Shown one piece after another: positions 17,301-26,120 of a DNA stretch of 64,000 nt. Location of the stretch: positions 279,824 through 343,823 of the forward strand of contig JBNKDG010000002.1 in the NCBI GenBank assembly GCA_050288165.1. The letters run 5' to 3'. The position numbers and the translations under genes are program-made. The notes under the pieces are model-generated. The model worked only from the letters and a program-made list of their open reading frames with translations, did not search any database and had not been told where the DNA came from. Numbering within the stretch: the first letter of the stretch is position 1; the number at the start of each line of letters is the position of its first letter. This DNA comes from JAPHTQ01 sp050288165 (GTDB lineage: Bacteria > Pseudomonadota > Gammaproteobacteria > Thiohalomonadales > Thiohalomonadaceae).

Positions 17301-17484
17301 GAAGACCATCGGTGAATACGCCGAAGATGAAGATGTGGTACTGGCACTACAGCGGGCGGGCGTCGACTTTGCGCAGGGTAACGGTATCGGCAAACCGATC
17401 CCGTTTTCACAGGTGTTGCGTGATGAGACGCGTCAGTTGCGAATGAGTAGTAGTACTGCCGCAGAAACTGCGCAATTCGATTAG
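14377..17484 (+). CDS. Membrane PAS-GGDEF-EAL protein (c-di-GMP synthesis/turnover)
   Basis: 1035 residues: an N-terminal region with about six membrane helices (residues 25-185), three PAS domains (about 205-330, 335-455, 460-580), GGDEF (about 590-750) and EAL (about 775-1020). The diguanylate cyclase loop GGDEF is intact (670-674), with an RDTD inhibitory site five residues before it, so product feedback is expected. In the EAL domain the signature reads EILVR (from residue 801) with its Glu kept, and DDFGAG is intact (from 923), so phosphodiesterase activity is plausible. Inner membrane. The gene is convergent with an HD-GYP gene 77 bases away. Confidence 0.95.
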   Translation: MLEREQRALRRLQIAWTYRPAPLAILSHIVAAAIVAAGMHTQVPFRDLMLWFFLLAGVQLLWGVAVIFYEQTTFLRKSDTRWLQFHFVATTLNGLIWGVGSAYVLFPIDSLFFQTLLLVIVAVVATGGLYLNRNNRMAGALFVLSVMLPMVVRCFHEAGAYFSLLGILLLAYTGMLLFVQYQYFTGSIHNLWLERDNNKLQREKSAYQSYFNRARHIASLGSWNLDMHSGELNWSSEAYAMFGIEPGTKLTKQLVLSAIYWADRQPFIHALEEAIRDRTSLERQFRVMLPDGGLRVILDTAELILDDEGEAERMLGVMCDISGKVNAEQQTKTAYEEINRIINNMQDTYYRADPAGRLTQVSPSMSKLLGYSQAECLGMRISDLYAVASHGKTYLQDLHTRGGRLHNYDVLMMHKDGQRVWVSLNAQFIYDDKGKTIGIEGTVRDISELKQAREALYQEKELALVTLQSIGDGVITTDESGNIRYINPTAEKLLGYLNDRVVGRYYREVMQLVDESSGEKLDDLVRLCLTLETGSALSDEGLLLKADGSSYNLKVTSAPMRNHNGHVVGAVLVLHDITEVMGMARQLSYQASHDMLTGLYNRRVFEQRVEDALSSAYGKGEVHALFYMDLDQFKVVNDTCGHNAGDELLQQVASLMQDKVRDTDVLARLGGDEFGVLLEHCPLKRAVEIADKLREAVRDFRFIWEGKAFDIGVSIGVLALTAESGNMAHALAAADAACYIAKDGGRNRIHVYQPDDEAIMQHHGEMQWVHRISSAFDTDSFELYAQPVAHLASGRVISHYEILVRMKDEQGRVIPPGAFIPAAERYNQMPNLDRWVVRRAMEMLKEAQGDLAFPPVEVAVNLSGKSLTDDTFLEYVVDLFDATGVPCENVSFEVTETAAVANLSRATRFISVLRGMGCSFALDDFGAGLSSFGYLKTLPIDYLKIDGGFVRDMVIDQVDRAMVESINEIGHIMGLKTIGEYAEDEDVVLALQRAGVDFAQGNGIGKPIPFSQVLRDETRQLRMSSSTAAETAQFD

Positions 17485-17561
17485 AAGCAGTCTCAAAATG
17501 GTCTTCGTCCCCTGATACTGCGTTGCAGAGTCTGCTGCGTAGCAGGTTGTACAACCCATTC

Positions 17562-20500
17562 CTAGGCGGGCAGGGTGTAACCTTTCTCTTTGAACAGGCG
17601 CAGGCAGGCGTCTGCGACGCTTGGGTCATAGAGTGTGCCTCTGCCGCGCTCGATCTCATCTAACGCAGGTTTAATACCAAGCCCTGGTCTATACGGGCGA
17701 TGTGAGCCCATCGCTTCAACCACATCAGCAACCGCGGTGATCCGTGCCTGCAGGATAATCTTATCGCCTTTCAATCCCTGAGGATAACCACTGCCGTTAA
17801 TTCTCTCGTGGTGTTGCAGGGCGACCTGGGCAACCGGCCAGGGAAAATCAACATCCTTGAGTGCGTTGTAGCCAGATTGTGGGTGTCCTTTGATGATCTC
17901 GTATTCCAGCTCGGTCAGCTTTCCTGGTTTGGAGAGTATTTCAGAGGGAATGTTAATCTTGCCGATATCATGCAAATATCCGGCAACCCGTAACCCCTCC
18001 AGTTCATATTCATCCAGCGCCATCTCTTTTCCAATAGCGACAGCGATTTCAGCTACGCGGCGCTCATGGCCGGCGGTATAAGGGTCGCGCATCTCGCTGA
18101 GTATGGTGGCGACCTCGACAGTCTGCATCAAGGAAGCCTGTAGTTTTTCAACATAGGTTGTGAGTTGTTCCTCAGCGCGCTTTTTATCGGTAACGTCTTG
18201 CACCAGACCGATGATTGCTGGTTTACCCTGATGGGTTGCCATAGCACCATGCACACCAATGTCGATAATGGTGCCATCTCGGCGTTGAATTTTTGCCTCA
18301 TAGGCGAGATGCTTATCCTTACCCTGCAACAGGTTTGCTATTTGCTCGCTGACCTCCTCACGGTCATCGGGCAGGACAAAATCATTGGGGTTATGACCGA
18401 CCATTTCTTTATCGGAATCGAAACCAAATATTTCGGCCAGGCGGGGATTGGCGTAGACGTACTTGTCATCCTGGATGATGTAAATCCCGGACAGTGACTG
18501 CTCTACCAGGCCACGGAAGCGTTGTTCCGATTCGGACAGGGATTCTTCTGAGGCGATACGTTGCTTTTCCAGAACGAAATTATCCAGGGCAAAGCTGATG
18601 TCAAAGGCCATTTCATTCAGCAGATTGCGGACTTCTTCATCAAATGCGTGCTCGACATCCGCATAGAGATTCAATACACCGACAATTGCACCTGCGCGAT
18701 ACAAGGGCAGACTGGCTGCTGAGCGCCATGCGTGCGCTGTCGCTATCTCTGTACAGGGTTTGCATAATGAGTCGCCAGGAAAATCCTGTATCCAGACAGC
18801 CTGATTCTGCTGTACTGCCTGGTAGGATGGGCTGGTTTGTGCGCCACCACTACTAGTACAGACAGTAGCCGTAGCGGTTGCAATCTCTTCGCTACCATCG
18901 CCATATCCAGCGACCCAGTGCAGTTTGTCACCATCCTCATCCAGAAAGCCAACCCATGTGGCGTTGATTTGGGTGAGTTGAACGGCTATGCGGCATATTT
19001 CATTCAATAGTTCTGCTTCGTTGCTGCTACGGATAATGGCTTCATTACATTGACTTAGTGCGGCATAGAATTGCGACAGGCGACGTAACTTATTCTCGTA
19101 ATCTTTACGTAGAGTGATGTCACGGCCGATGCCGAGTATGCCGATCAGGTTTCCATTGCTGTCGGTAACAGGGGACTTAATGGTTTCAAGTGTCGCGGCA
19201 TGACCATCGCTGGCAAAGGTGACGGTTTCTTCATTTGTGGTGGGTCCTCTTGCCTGTATTGCAATCCTGTCATTTTTGCGGAAGAAATCGGCAGTATCCT
19301 TGTCGACAAAATCATAATCGTCTCTGCCTTTGATATTATCTTCGCTGGCACCATACAATTGTTCAAAACGGGTATTGCAGAGCAGATATTTGCCGTCGCT
19401 ATCTTTCAGCCAGACGAGATCAGGGATGGTGTTGATGATAGTCCTGAGACGTCTCTCGTTATCTGAAAGTGCCCGCATCATTGACTTGCGTTCGCTGGTG
19501 TCACGAAAAATGCCGATGACGTACTCTTTGTCGCCGACCGATATTGTTCCGCCGCGGATATCTGCACTGAAAATAGAGCCATCTTTACGTACCACCGGGA
19601 TATCTTCCGTGACATTGATTTTATTCTCTGCAAACCGTTTGAATTCTTGCTGTATTCGGCTGAATTCATCTTCCGGATGGATGTCTTTGATCGATAATTT
19701 TGAGACCTCTTCATTGCTATATCCGAGCATGCTGCAGAACGCAGTATTGCCAGTGATAAATGCGCCCGTCTCTTTCTCTGCGAGAACAATACCGTCATTG
19801 ACACCGTTGAATATGTTCTGGAAGCGCTCTTCTGATTCGCGCAATGCCTCAATGGTACGCTTGTAGGCGGTGACATCTTGCACGATAGCTACATATATTT
19901 CCGGGTCACCTTTTTCGTTGCGGACGCAGTGTACATCGACATTGGTGTGAATGACGCTGCCGTCGATGCGTAGCATGCGCTTTTCCAGGGTGTATGTTTG
20001 TGCGCTCTGCTCAAGAATGAGTTGTCGCTTTTCTTTTTCCCTGTTGAGGTCGTCTGGGTGTGAAAGGCTATCCCAGCTTAGTTTGAGCATGGATTCATGC
20101 GAGTAGCCAAGCATCTCGCACAGATAATCATTAAAACGGACCCATTTACCGTTCCTGGCAAACCAGATAGCCATGCCTACGAATGGCATGTCAAAAAAAT
20201 GCTTGAGCAGTTTGTCGGTCTGTTTCTCGCGAGCCAGTTGCTCAAGCTGTTGGTAGTATTGTTGTCTGTTCCAGAGCGTATGGAGTAATGCAATGATTGC
20301 CGCTATCAGGAAAAGGCCAACAAGTAATCCCCATTTTAGCGCGGTCCAGAGAGGCGCCAGGATTGTGCTGCGATCTGCCTTTGCAAGAATAAACCAGTCT
20401 GTGTTTCCAATATATTTCCACGCCGTCAGCACTTTCTTGCCACGATAGTCCATGGTGATGGTTGTGCCGCTTTTCCCGTTGCGCATAGCGATTGCGACGG

Positions 20501-21473
20501 GGAAGTGTTCCTGTAATTTTCTCCGCTCTCTTGTGTGATGCTGCACCCCTGTTTGGGTGTCGAAGGCGACAAGATTTTCCGCATCAAAGTGTAGTAGCAG
20601 GATTTCATCGCTTTCTATTATGTTCTGTGGTGGTTGGTGTGTGCGTGTCAGGAAATCGCTGAGGCTGGAGCGCATAATGATGAATGCGTCAGGGGTGTTG
20701 CGGTCGTTCAGTGATGCGCTGAGAGGGATTATGTAGTCAGTATGTAGGTGTCCGTCTTCAAGTAAAAATTGATTGCTTTTTTTGACCTTGCCGTCCTGGC
20801 GCGAGTTTTCGATAAGCGATTTGATGTGAGGTGTGGTATTTGTTTGCTTGCCGATAGTAAGCAGGTCTTTCCCGTCTCTGTCGGCTACGATGATTGCCTC
20901 GTAGTTGTCATTTTTCTGTATTTCATGCAGGTACTCGGTGACGATGGAGCGCGATTCGTCCGAATTGGTGCGTTTTAGTTTTTCTACAACGCCGCTTAAA
21001 GTGCGGTTGTGATAGAGTACCTCGGCATCCCCCTTGCGTTCGCTTAGCCAGCTCTCGATATGTATCGCCTGCACACTTGCCAACCCCTGCAAACGTGCCA
21101 GGCCCTCACGCTCCAGTGCTGGGGCATTGAGCAGGTAGATTAGTAGCGCCAGCAGTGGCAGGAGTATGACCAGAGTGAAGGTTGCCGGGATGATACGTAT
21201 ACGGTTCCACAGTTTGAACTCGAATACTAGCGGTGCGTTTTTCTGTGCGATCTCAGGAGTCCAGTTGCGCAGTGTGATATAGAGCAGTGCGCCTGTTACA
21301 ACGACAAACAGCAGCCCTTTTGCGATCTCAAGCAGTCCCTGTAATTCCGGATTGTTTGTAGTTATGGGTAGTAGATAGCTGGAGGTGAATATCCATGTGG
21401 CGGCCACTATCATGTAGATGAATGCCGTCCTGGCAGGACGCGAACGGATGTATTTCTGGATACGGTCGGCCAT
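17562..21473 (-). CDS. Membrane multi-PAS/GAF HD-GYP phosphodiesterase
   Basis: 1303 residues. N-terminal helices lie near 13-35, 45-66 and 93-113, then comes an extracytoplasmic sensor region (about 115-370) and a helix near 378-400. The cytoplasmic part has PAS domains (about 420-530, 545-660, 670-795), a GAF domain (about 815-965), another PAS (about 980-1095) and HD-GYP (about 1105-1300). HDIGK (His1168) and HHERINGSGYP are complete, so c-di-GMP hydrolysis is expected. The sensor region suggests a small-molecule signal from the periplasm; which one cannot be told. Single-gene unit, convergent with the GGDEF-EAL gene. Confidence 0.95.
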   Translation of the reverse strand: MADRIQKYIRSRPARTAFIYMIVAATWIFTSSYLLPITTNNPELQGLLEIAKGLLFVVVTGALLYITLRNWTPEIAQKNAPLVFEFKLWNRIRIIPATFTLVILLPLLALLIYLLNAPALEREGLARLQGLASVQAIHIESWLSERKGDAEVLYHNRTLSGVVEKLKRTNSDESRSIVTEYLHEIQKNDNYEAIIVADRDGKDLLTIGKQTNTTPHIKSLIENSRQDGKVKKSNQFLLEDGHLHTDYIIPLSASLNDRNTPDAFIIMRSSLSDFLTRTHQPPQNIIESDEILLLHFDAENLVAFDTQTGVQHHTRERRKLQEHFPVAIAMRNGKSGTTITMDYRGKKVLTAWKYIGNTDWFILAKADRSTILAPLWTALKWGLLVGLFLIAAIIALLHTLWNRQQYYQQLEQLAREKQTDKLLKHFFDMPFVGMAIWFARNGKWVRFNDYLCEMLGYSHESMLKLSWDSLSHPDDLNREKEKRQLILEQSAQTYTLEKRMLRIDGSVIHTNVDVHCVRNEKGDPEIYVAIVQDVTAYKRTIEALRESEERFQNIFNGVNDGIVLAEKETGAFITGNTAFCSMLGYSNEEVSKLSIKDIHPEDEFSRIQQEFKRFAENKINVTEDIPVVRKDGSIFSADIRGGTISVGDKEYVIGIFRDTSERKSMMRALSDNERRLRTIINTIPDLVWLKDSDGKYLLCNTRFEQLYGASEDNIKGRDDYDFVDKDTADFFRKNDRIAIQARGPTTNEETVTFASDGHAATLETIKSPVTDSNGNLIGILGIGRDITLRKDYENKLRRLSQFYAALSQCNEAIIRSSNEAELLNEICRIAVQLTQINATWVGFLDEDGDKLHWVAGYGDGSEEIATATATVCTSSGGAQTSPSYQAVQQNQAVWIQDFPGDSLCKPCTEIATAHAWRSAASLPLYRAGAIVGVLNLYADVEHAFDEEVRNLLNEMAFDISFALDNFVLEKQRIASEESLSESEQRFRGLVEQSLSGIYIIQDDKYVYANPRLAEIFGFDSDKEMVGHNPNDFVLPDDREEVSEQIANLLQGKDKHLAYEAKIQRRDGTIIDIGVHGAMATHQGKPAIIGLVQDVTDKKRAEEQLTTYVEKLQASLMQTVEVATILSEMRDPYTAGHERRVAEIAVAIGKEMALDEYELEGLRVAGYLHDIGKINIPSEILSKPGKLTELEYEIIKGHPQSGYNALKDVDFPWPVAQVALQHHERINGSGYPQGLKGDKIILQARITAVADVVEAMGSHRPYRPGLGIKPALDEIERGRGTLYDPSVADACLRLFKEKGYTLPA

Positions 21474-21607
21474 TCCTTGCTCTATCTCTAATGTTTAGTG
21501 ACGCTTGGTCAGCGAAAATGTTTACTGACTTTCAATAGCTAAGACTAGAACCTATCCGGGATTTAGCGAGTGTTTTATTCGCTGTGGTGAGTAAATATTT
21601 ATCCCTG

Positions 21608-22936
21608 TTACTTCCGGGGTACCCCGAGTCGATGGCGGCGCTCCCACAGGGTTTTACGGCTCACACCAAGTTGTCTGGCCAGTTCCGTTTCGGTCATTTT
21701 CTGCTCGTTCTCGCGCACAAAGCGGATGAAGTATTCATCCAGTGACAGCTTGTCGTTCGAGTTCTCAGATGGGGTAATGATTGATTGCTGATGCAGGCCA
21801 AGTGCCTGTGCGGTTATCACTTCGTTGTTGGCCAGGATCACCGCGCGCTCAATGACGTTTTCCAGTTCGCGGACGTTACCCGGCCAGTGATAGTGGAACA
21901 GGGCATCCATCGCATCCTCGCTATAGCTTAGTGGCGCACGATTGAGTCGCTTGCAGGTGCGGGCCAGCAGGTGTTCCGCCAGTTCGCGGATATCATCGCC
22001 GCGTTCGCGCAGCGGTGGCAGCAGGATTTCCATGACATGGAGGCGGAAGTAGAGATCGCTACGAAAGTTGCCGTTCTCCACCTCCTGTTTCAGATCGCGG
22101 TTAGTGGCGGCAATCAGGCGCACATCGACGCGGCGTGATTGGGTCGAACCGATGCGACGGATCTCACCCTCCTGTAGCACACGCAACAGGCGTGCCTGGG
22201 CATCGGCCGGGAGTTCGCCAATCTCATCGAGAAACAGGGTGCCGCCATGGGCCGCCTCGACCAGACCGCGGTGGGTATCCACCGCACCGGTGAAGGCGCC
22301 TTTCTCGTGACCGAACAGTTCCGATTCGAGCAGGTTGTCTGGGATGGCGGCACAGTTCACCGTGATCAGCGGCTGTTCCCTGCGCGGACTTTGTTCATGC
22401 ACTGCACGGGCGACCAGTTCCTTACCGGTACCCGATTCGCCAAGCACCAGTACCGTGGCGTCGGTGGGGGCGACCCGCTGAATTCGCTCGAAGATCTCGT
22501 GCATTGCCGGACTATTGCCGATCATGCCGCCGACCGGATAGTTGCGTGACAGGTCGCTCTTCAACGCTTCGTTCTGTCGTTCCAGGCTGCGCTGTTTTAG
22601 TACCCGTTCCAGGGTCAGCAGTAGTTCGTCGTGATCGAAGGGTTTGGTGATGTAATCGACCGCGCCCAGTTTCATCGCCTCCACGGCGGAACTGACGCTG
22701 GCATAGCTGGTCATGATCACCACCGGTACCTGCTCGACCCGATTCAATATCTCGGTTCCCGGTGGTCCGGGCAGGCGCAGGTCGGCGATGATCAGATCGA
22801 AATCGTTGAGGCTGTAGTTCTCTTCCGCTTCGGGCACTGCGCCGGCGATCGAGACGTTATAGCCGTTGCGCTCCAGCAGGCGCTTGAGTGAGTTGCGGAT
22901 CACCGCTTCGTCTTCGATGAGCAGAATCTGGTGCAT
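21608..22936 (-). CDS. NtrC-family response regulator (sigma-54 activator)
   Basis: 442 residues: receiver domain (1-120) with phospho-acceptor Asp52 in LIIADLRLPG, AAA+ domain (about 140-375) with Walker A GESGTGKE and the sigma-54 contact loop GAFTGA, and a Fis-type helix-turn-helix at the C-terminus (TETELARQLGVSRKTLWERR). It starts 20 bases after the kinase stop codon, so it is the partner of that kinase. Because the acetate block has a sigma-54 promoter, and a palindrome is shared between that promoter and this operon, it is the best candidate activator of acetate uptake; this is inference. Confidence 0.95.
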   Translation of the reverse strand: MHQILLIEDEAVIRNSLKRLLERNGYNVSIAGAVPEAEENYSLNDFDLIIADLRLPGPPGTEILNRVEQVPVVIMTSYASVSSAVEAMKLGAVDYITKPFDHDELLLTLERVLKQRSLERQNEALKSDLSRNYPVGGMIGNSPAMHEIFERIQRVAPTDATVLVLGESGTGKELVARAVHEQSPRREQPLITVNCAAIPDNLLESELFGHEKGAFTGAVDTHRGLVEAAHGGTLFLDEIGELPADAQARLLRVLQEGEIRRIGSTQSRRVDVRLIAATNRDLKQEVENGNFRSDLYFRLHVMEILLPPLRERGDDIRELAEHLLARTCKRLNRAPLSYSEDAMDALFHYHWPGNVRELENVIERAVILANNEVITAQALGLHQQSIITPSENSNDKLSLDEYFIRFVRENEQKMTETELARQLGVSRKTLWERRHRLGVPRK

Positions 22937-22956
22937 GGGTTGATCTTTTCCTTACG

Positions 22957-25893
22957 TTATTCGTCACACAGCGGCAGGCGCAAAACGAATTGCGTGCCCA
23001 TACCACTATCGCTGTTGAAACTGATAGTGCCGGAGTGTTCCTGAATGATGCTGTAGACCATCGGCAGGCCGAGGCCGGTGCCCTGGCCGGGATCCTTGGT
23101 GGTGAAGAAGGGCTCAAAGACCTTCTCCCAATATTCTTCGGGAATGCCGTGGCCCGAGTCAGTGACCTCGATGCGGGCGTTTTGCCCCTCTTCGCGGGCG
23201 AGGATTTTGATCGCGTCACCGGGCATGGAGGCGTCACAGGCGTTACTCAGCAGATTGACGAAAACCTGAATCAATCGCTGGCGATCGCCGGCGACGCACA
23301 AATCCTCGCTACAGTCGATGCGGTACTCCAGTTGCTTGCCCGCATGGCTGAGGCGTACCAGTCGCACCGCTTCATCGATGCAGTTGCAGACCTCGACCTT
23401 GGCCGGTTTGTAATCCTTGGTCGCACCGACGTGGCTGAAAGTCACCAGTGACTGCACGATGTTGGTAATGCGTCGGGTCTGCTCCAGTACCTGTTCCAGA
23501 CTCTCGCGGGTGAAGGCCGGGTCATTGCTCTCCTGTATCAGGTCCTGGGCCAGGCAGGCAATACCGGTGACCGGGTTGCCGATCTCGTGGGCCACACCGG
23601 CGGCGAGACGACCGATGGAGGCGAGGCGCTCGCTGTGGGTCAGCTCCGCTTCAAGGATGTGCAGTTCACTCAGATCCTCCACCAGAATGACCGAACCACT
23701 ACCACTGCCATACTGCACGCTGAGCGGGTCGTCGATGGCGGCCTTGTGCAGGTTGAGTACCCGGGTCTCCTGGTTGAGTTGCAGTTTGACCTTGCGCAGC
23801 TGGTGTTCGTTGGTGCCGAGGAAGCCTGCCAGCAGGCCCGACCAGGGCGAAGGCAGGGAGGTCAGCGGCTGTCCCATTACCTGCTGCGGGGTCAGGCCGG
23901 AGATATCGACCATGGCGCTGTTCCAGCTGATCACACTCAGCTCAGGCCCGACCGAACAGACCCCCAGCGGCAGATCCTGCAACACCTGGCGGTGATAGCG
24001 GCGCAGGTGATCCAGTTCGGCGGCGAGTCCTCGCAACTGGGTACGTGACTCCTCCAGCCGCTGTTCGACGAACTGCACCGTATCGGAGAGGGCGCTACGG
24101 GCGCTGTGATCCAGCTCCAGTCGTTCGTCGACGATCATTCGTGCCAGCAGCGGGCCGACCAGACCGGAGAGGTTGCGCTCGATCCGCTCACGAATTCGTC
24201 CCAGATCGGAACCGCGCAGTTCGGTGTGCAGCAGCCCCAGATCGGTGAGGGCACGATCCACCTCGTGGCGTGCCATCTCTTCGCCGGTGACCAGCGCCAG
24301 CTGTTCCTCGATCTGCTGAATGGTGGTGGCTACCGGTCGACCGCTGGGCGGTGCTAGGCTCTCCTTGCAACATGCATTGGCGATCTCCAGCTCCTTGCGT
24401 CCCGGTCTTGTGAGCAGGGAGAAGCTGACGAATAGGGCGAAGTTGATCGACAGTGACCAGAGGGTGCTGCTGCTCCATGGATCATCGGTATACATGCCGA
24501 TGTGGGGTTGAAGGCCGACGCTGATCAGGCCGGAGCGTTCCAGCAGCGGCAACAGCAGACCGATGGCCCAGACCGTTCCGCCACCAAGTAGACCGGCGAT
24601 GAATCCAGCGCGGGTGGCACGACGCCAGTAGAGCAGTCCGGCGATTCCTGGCAGGAACTGGGCCACCGCGACGAAGGAGATCAGACCCAGTTGCACCAGC
24701 CCCTGATTGTGTTCCAGCAACAGGTAGAAGCCGTAACCGGCGAGGATGATCAGCGCGATCAACACCCGTCGTCCCCACAGCAGCCAACTGTAGATGTTGG
24801 TCTCCGGTGACAGGCGTGGCGGGAAGCTGGCGGGCAGCACCAGATGGTTCATGCACATCGCTGCCAGTGCCAGGGTGGTGACGATGATCATCGCACTGGC
24901 GGCGGAGATACCGCCGATGAAGGTGAACATCGGCAATAGCACCGCATCGTGATGCAGGGTGATGCCGAGTACGTAGAAATCGGGCGAGGTGCCTACCGCC
25001 AGTTCGTGACCGGCCCAGAGGATCGGTGGGATCGCCAGGTTCAGCAACAGCAGGAACAGGGGGAAGGCCCAACTGGCGGTGCGCAGGGCGTTGGGATCGA
25101 AATTCTCGGTAAAGGCCATGTGGAACTGCCGCGGCAGCAGGAAGGCTGCGGCGAAGGCGAGCAGCAGCAGCGTCGCCCAACTGCCTTCACGTACCGGACG
25201 ATAGAGCGCCTGTAGTGCCTCCGGGTGGGCCGCGAGCCACGTCTCCATACCGCTGAAACCGTCGAACACGCCGAAGACCGCGAACAGTCCCACCGAGAGC
25301 AGCGCCAGCAGCTTGATCAACGATTCGAAGGCGATGGCGACCACCAGCCCTTCGTGTTTCTCCCGCGCCGAAATGTGGCGCGCGCCGAAGAGGATGGCGA
25401 AGAGGGTGACCGTAATGCAGAAACCGAGGGCGATCAGCCCCGGGGTCGATTCTTTCGTCAGCACCTGCAACGACTCGGTTACCGCACGCACCTGCAGCGC
25501 GATATAGGGCAGGGTACCGGCGAGCATGAACAGGGTGACCAACACACCGGCCAACTGGCTCTGATAGCGGAAGGCGAACAGGTCGGCCAGAGAGGAGAGC
25601 TGGAACTCGCGAGTCAGACGCATCAAGGGTTGCAGCAGCACCGGCGCGAGCATGAAGGCGAGGGTCACGCCGAGGTAGATGGTGAGGAAGTTATAGCCCT
25701 GGTTTTGGGCGAAACCGACGCTGCCGTAAAAGCTCCACGAGGTGGCATAGACCCCGAGCGAGAGGGTGTAGGTCAGAGGGTGACGGGCGATCTTCAGCGG
25801 TATCCAGCCGCGCTCCGCGGCGAAGGCGATCAGGAATAGCAGCAGCAGATAGCTGACCCCCGCGAGGAAGAGTTGCCACAGTTCAAAGCTCAT
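22957..25893 (-). CDS. Symporter-fused sensor histidine kinase (CrbS/MxtR-like)
   Basis: 978 residues. The first ~490 form a complete sodium:solute symporter-type membrane domain with about 13 helices. A helical linker, a PAS domain (about 640-740), a dimerisation domain with phospho-acceptor His769 in GVAHEIGNP and an ATPase domain with the N, G1 (DSGHGIPEEYW) and G2 (GQGTGLGLPMV) boxes follow. Kinases of this build (CrbS, MxtR) control acetate use in Vibrio and Pseudomonas, where the partner is a LuxR-type regulator; here it is NtrC-type. Its start overlaps the small upstream membrane gene by 11 bases. Inner membrane. Confidence 0.94.
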   Translation of the reverse strand: MSFELWQLFLAGVSYLLLLFLIAFAAERGWIPLKIARHPLTYTLSLGVYATSWSFYGSVGFAQNQGYNFLTIYLGVTLAFMLAPVLLQPLMRLTREFQLSSLADLFAFRYQSQLAGVLVTLFMLAGTLPYIALQVRAVTESLQVLTKESTPGLIALGFCITVTLFAILFGARHISAREKHEGLVVAIAFESLIKLLALLSVGLFAVFGVFDGFSGMETWLAAHPEALQALYRPVREGSWATLLLLAFAAAFLLPRQFHMAFTENFDPNALRTASWAFPLFLLLLNLAIPPILWAGHELAVGTSPDFYVLGITLHHDAVLLPMFTFIGGISAASAMIIVTTLALAAMCMNHLVLPASFPPRLSPETNIYSWLLWGRRVLIALIILAGYGFYLLLEHNQGLVQLGLISFVAVAQFLPGIAGLLYWRRATRAGFIAGLLGGGTVWAIGLLLPLLERSGLISVGLQPHIGMYTDDPWSSSTLWSLSINFALFVSFSLLTRPGRKELEIANACCKESLAPPSGRPVATTIQQIEEQLALVTGEEMARHEVDRALTDLGLLHTELRGSDLGRIRERIERNLSGLVGPLLARMIVDERLELDHSARSALSDTVQFVEQRLEESRTQLRGLAAELDHLRRYHRQVLQDLPLGVCSVGPELSVISWNSAMVDISGLTPQQVMGQPLTSLPSPWSGLLAGFLGTNEHQLRKVKLQLNQETRVLNLHKAAIDDPLSVQYGSGSGSVILVEDLSELHILEAELTHSERLASIGRLAAGVAHEIGNPVTGIACLAQDLIQESNDPAFTRESLEQVLEQTRRITNIVQSLVTFSHVGATKDYKPAKVEVCNCIDEAVRLVRLSHAGKQLEYRIDCSEDLCVAGDRQRLIQVFVNLLSNACDASMPGDAIKILAREEGQNARIEVTDSGHGIPEEYWEKVFEPFFTTKDPGQGTGLGLPMVYSIIQEHSGTISFNSDSGMGTQFVLRLPLCDE

Positions 25894-26083
25894 GGCGCTT
25901 CAGGTATCGCTGCAGGCGGTAGGTGAGGAAGATCAGCAGTGCCCAGATCAGGTAGGGGGCATACCACGGGCTATCGTCCGCCGCCCACCAGCCAACGATG
26001 GGCGAAAGGAGGAGAAAGAGGGCCAGGATGAACAGCAGGATGACCCGGTCCAGGTGCTGTTCGTGTTCTTTGCTTCGCGGCAT
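25883..26083 (-). CDS. Small two-helix membrane protein ahead of the sensor kinase
   Basis: The 66-residue protein has two membrane helices (about residues 13-33 and 42-58) and basic ends. Its 3' end overlaps the kinase start by 11 bases, so the two are coupled. The position mirrors that of the DUF4212 protein before the true symporter, suggesting a subunit or stabiliser of the symporter-like domain; I cannot assign it to that family from sequence. Confidence 0.8.
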   Translation of the reverse strand: MPRSKEHEQHLDRVILLFILALFLLLSPIVGWWAADDSPWYAPYLIWALLIFLTYRLQRYLKRHEL

Positions 26084-26101
26084 CGGCGAAGCCTATCATC
26101 T

Positions 26102-26116
26102 GTTACGATTCGTAAC
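26102..26116. promoter_or_regulatory. Perfect 15-bp palindrome before the kinase operon
   Basis: GTTACGATTCGTAAC is a perfect inverted repeat around its central T. It differs from the two boxes upstream of the acetate sigma-54 promoter by one or two bases. It ends 18 bases before the start codon of the first gene of the kinase operon. That position suits autorepression or local control better than a sigma-54 enhancer. Confidence 0.65.
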
Positions 26117-26120
26117 AATA

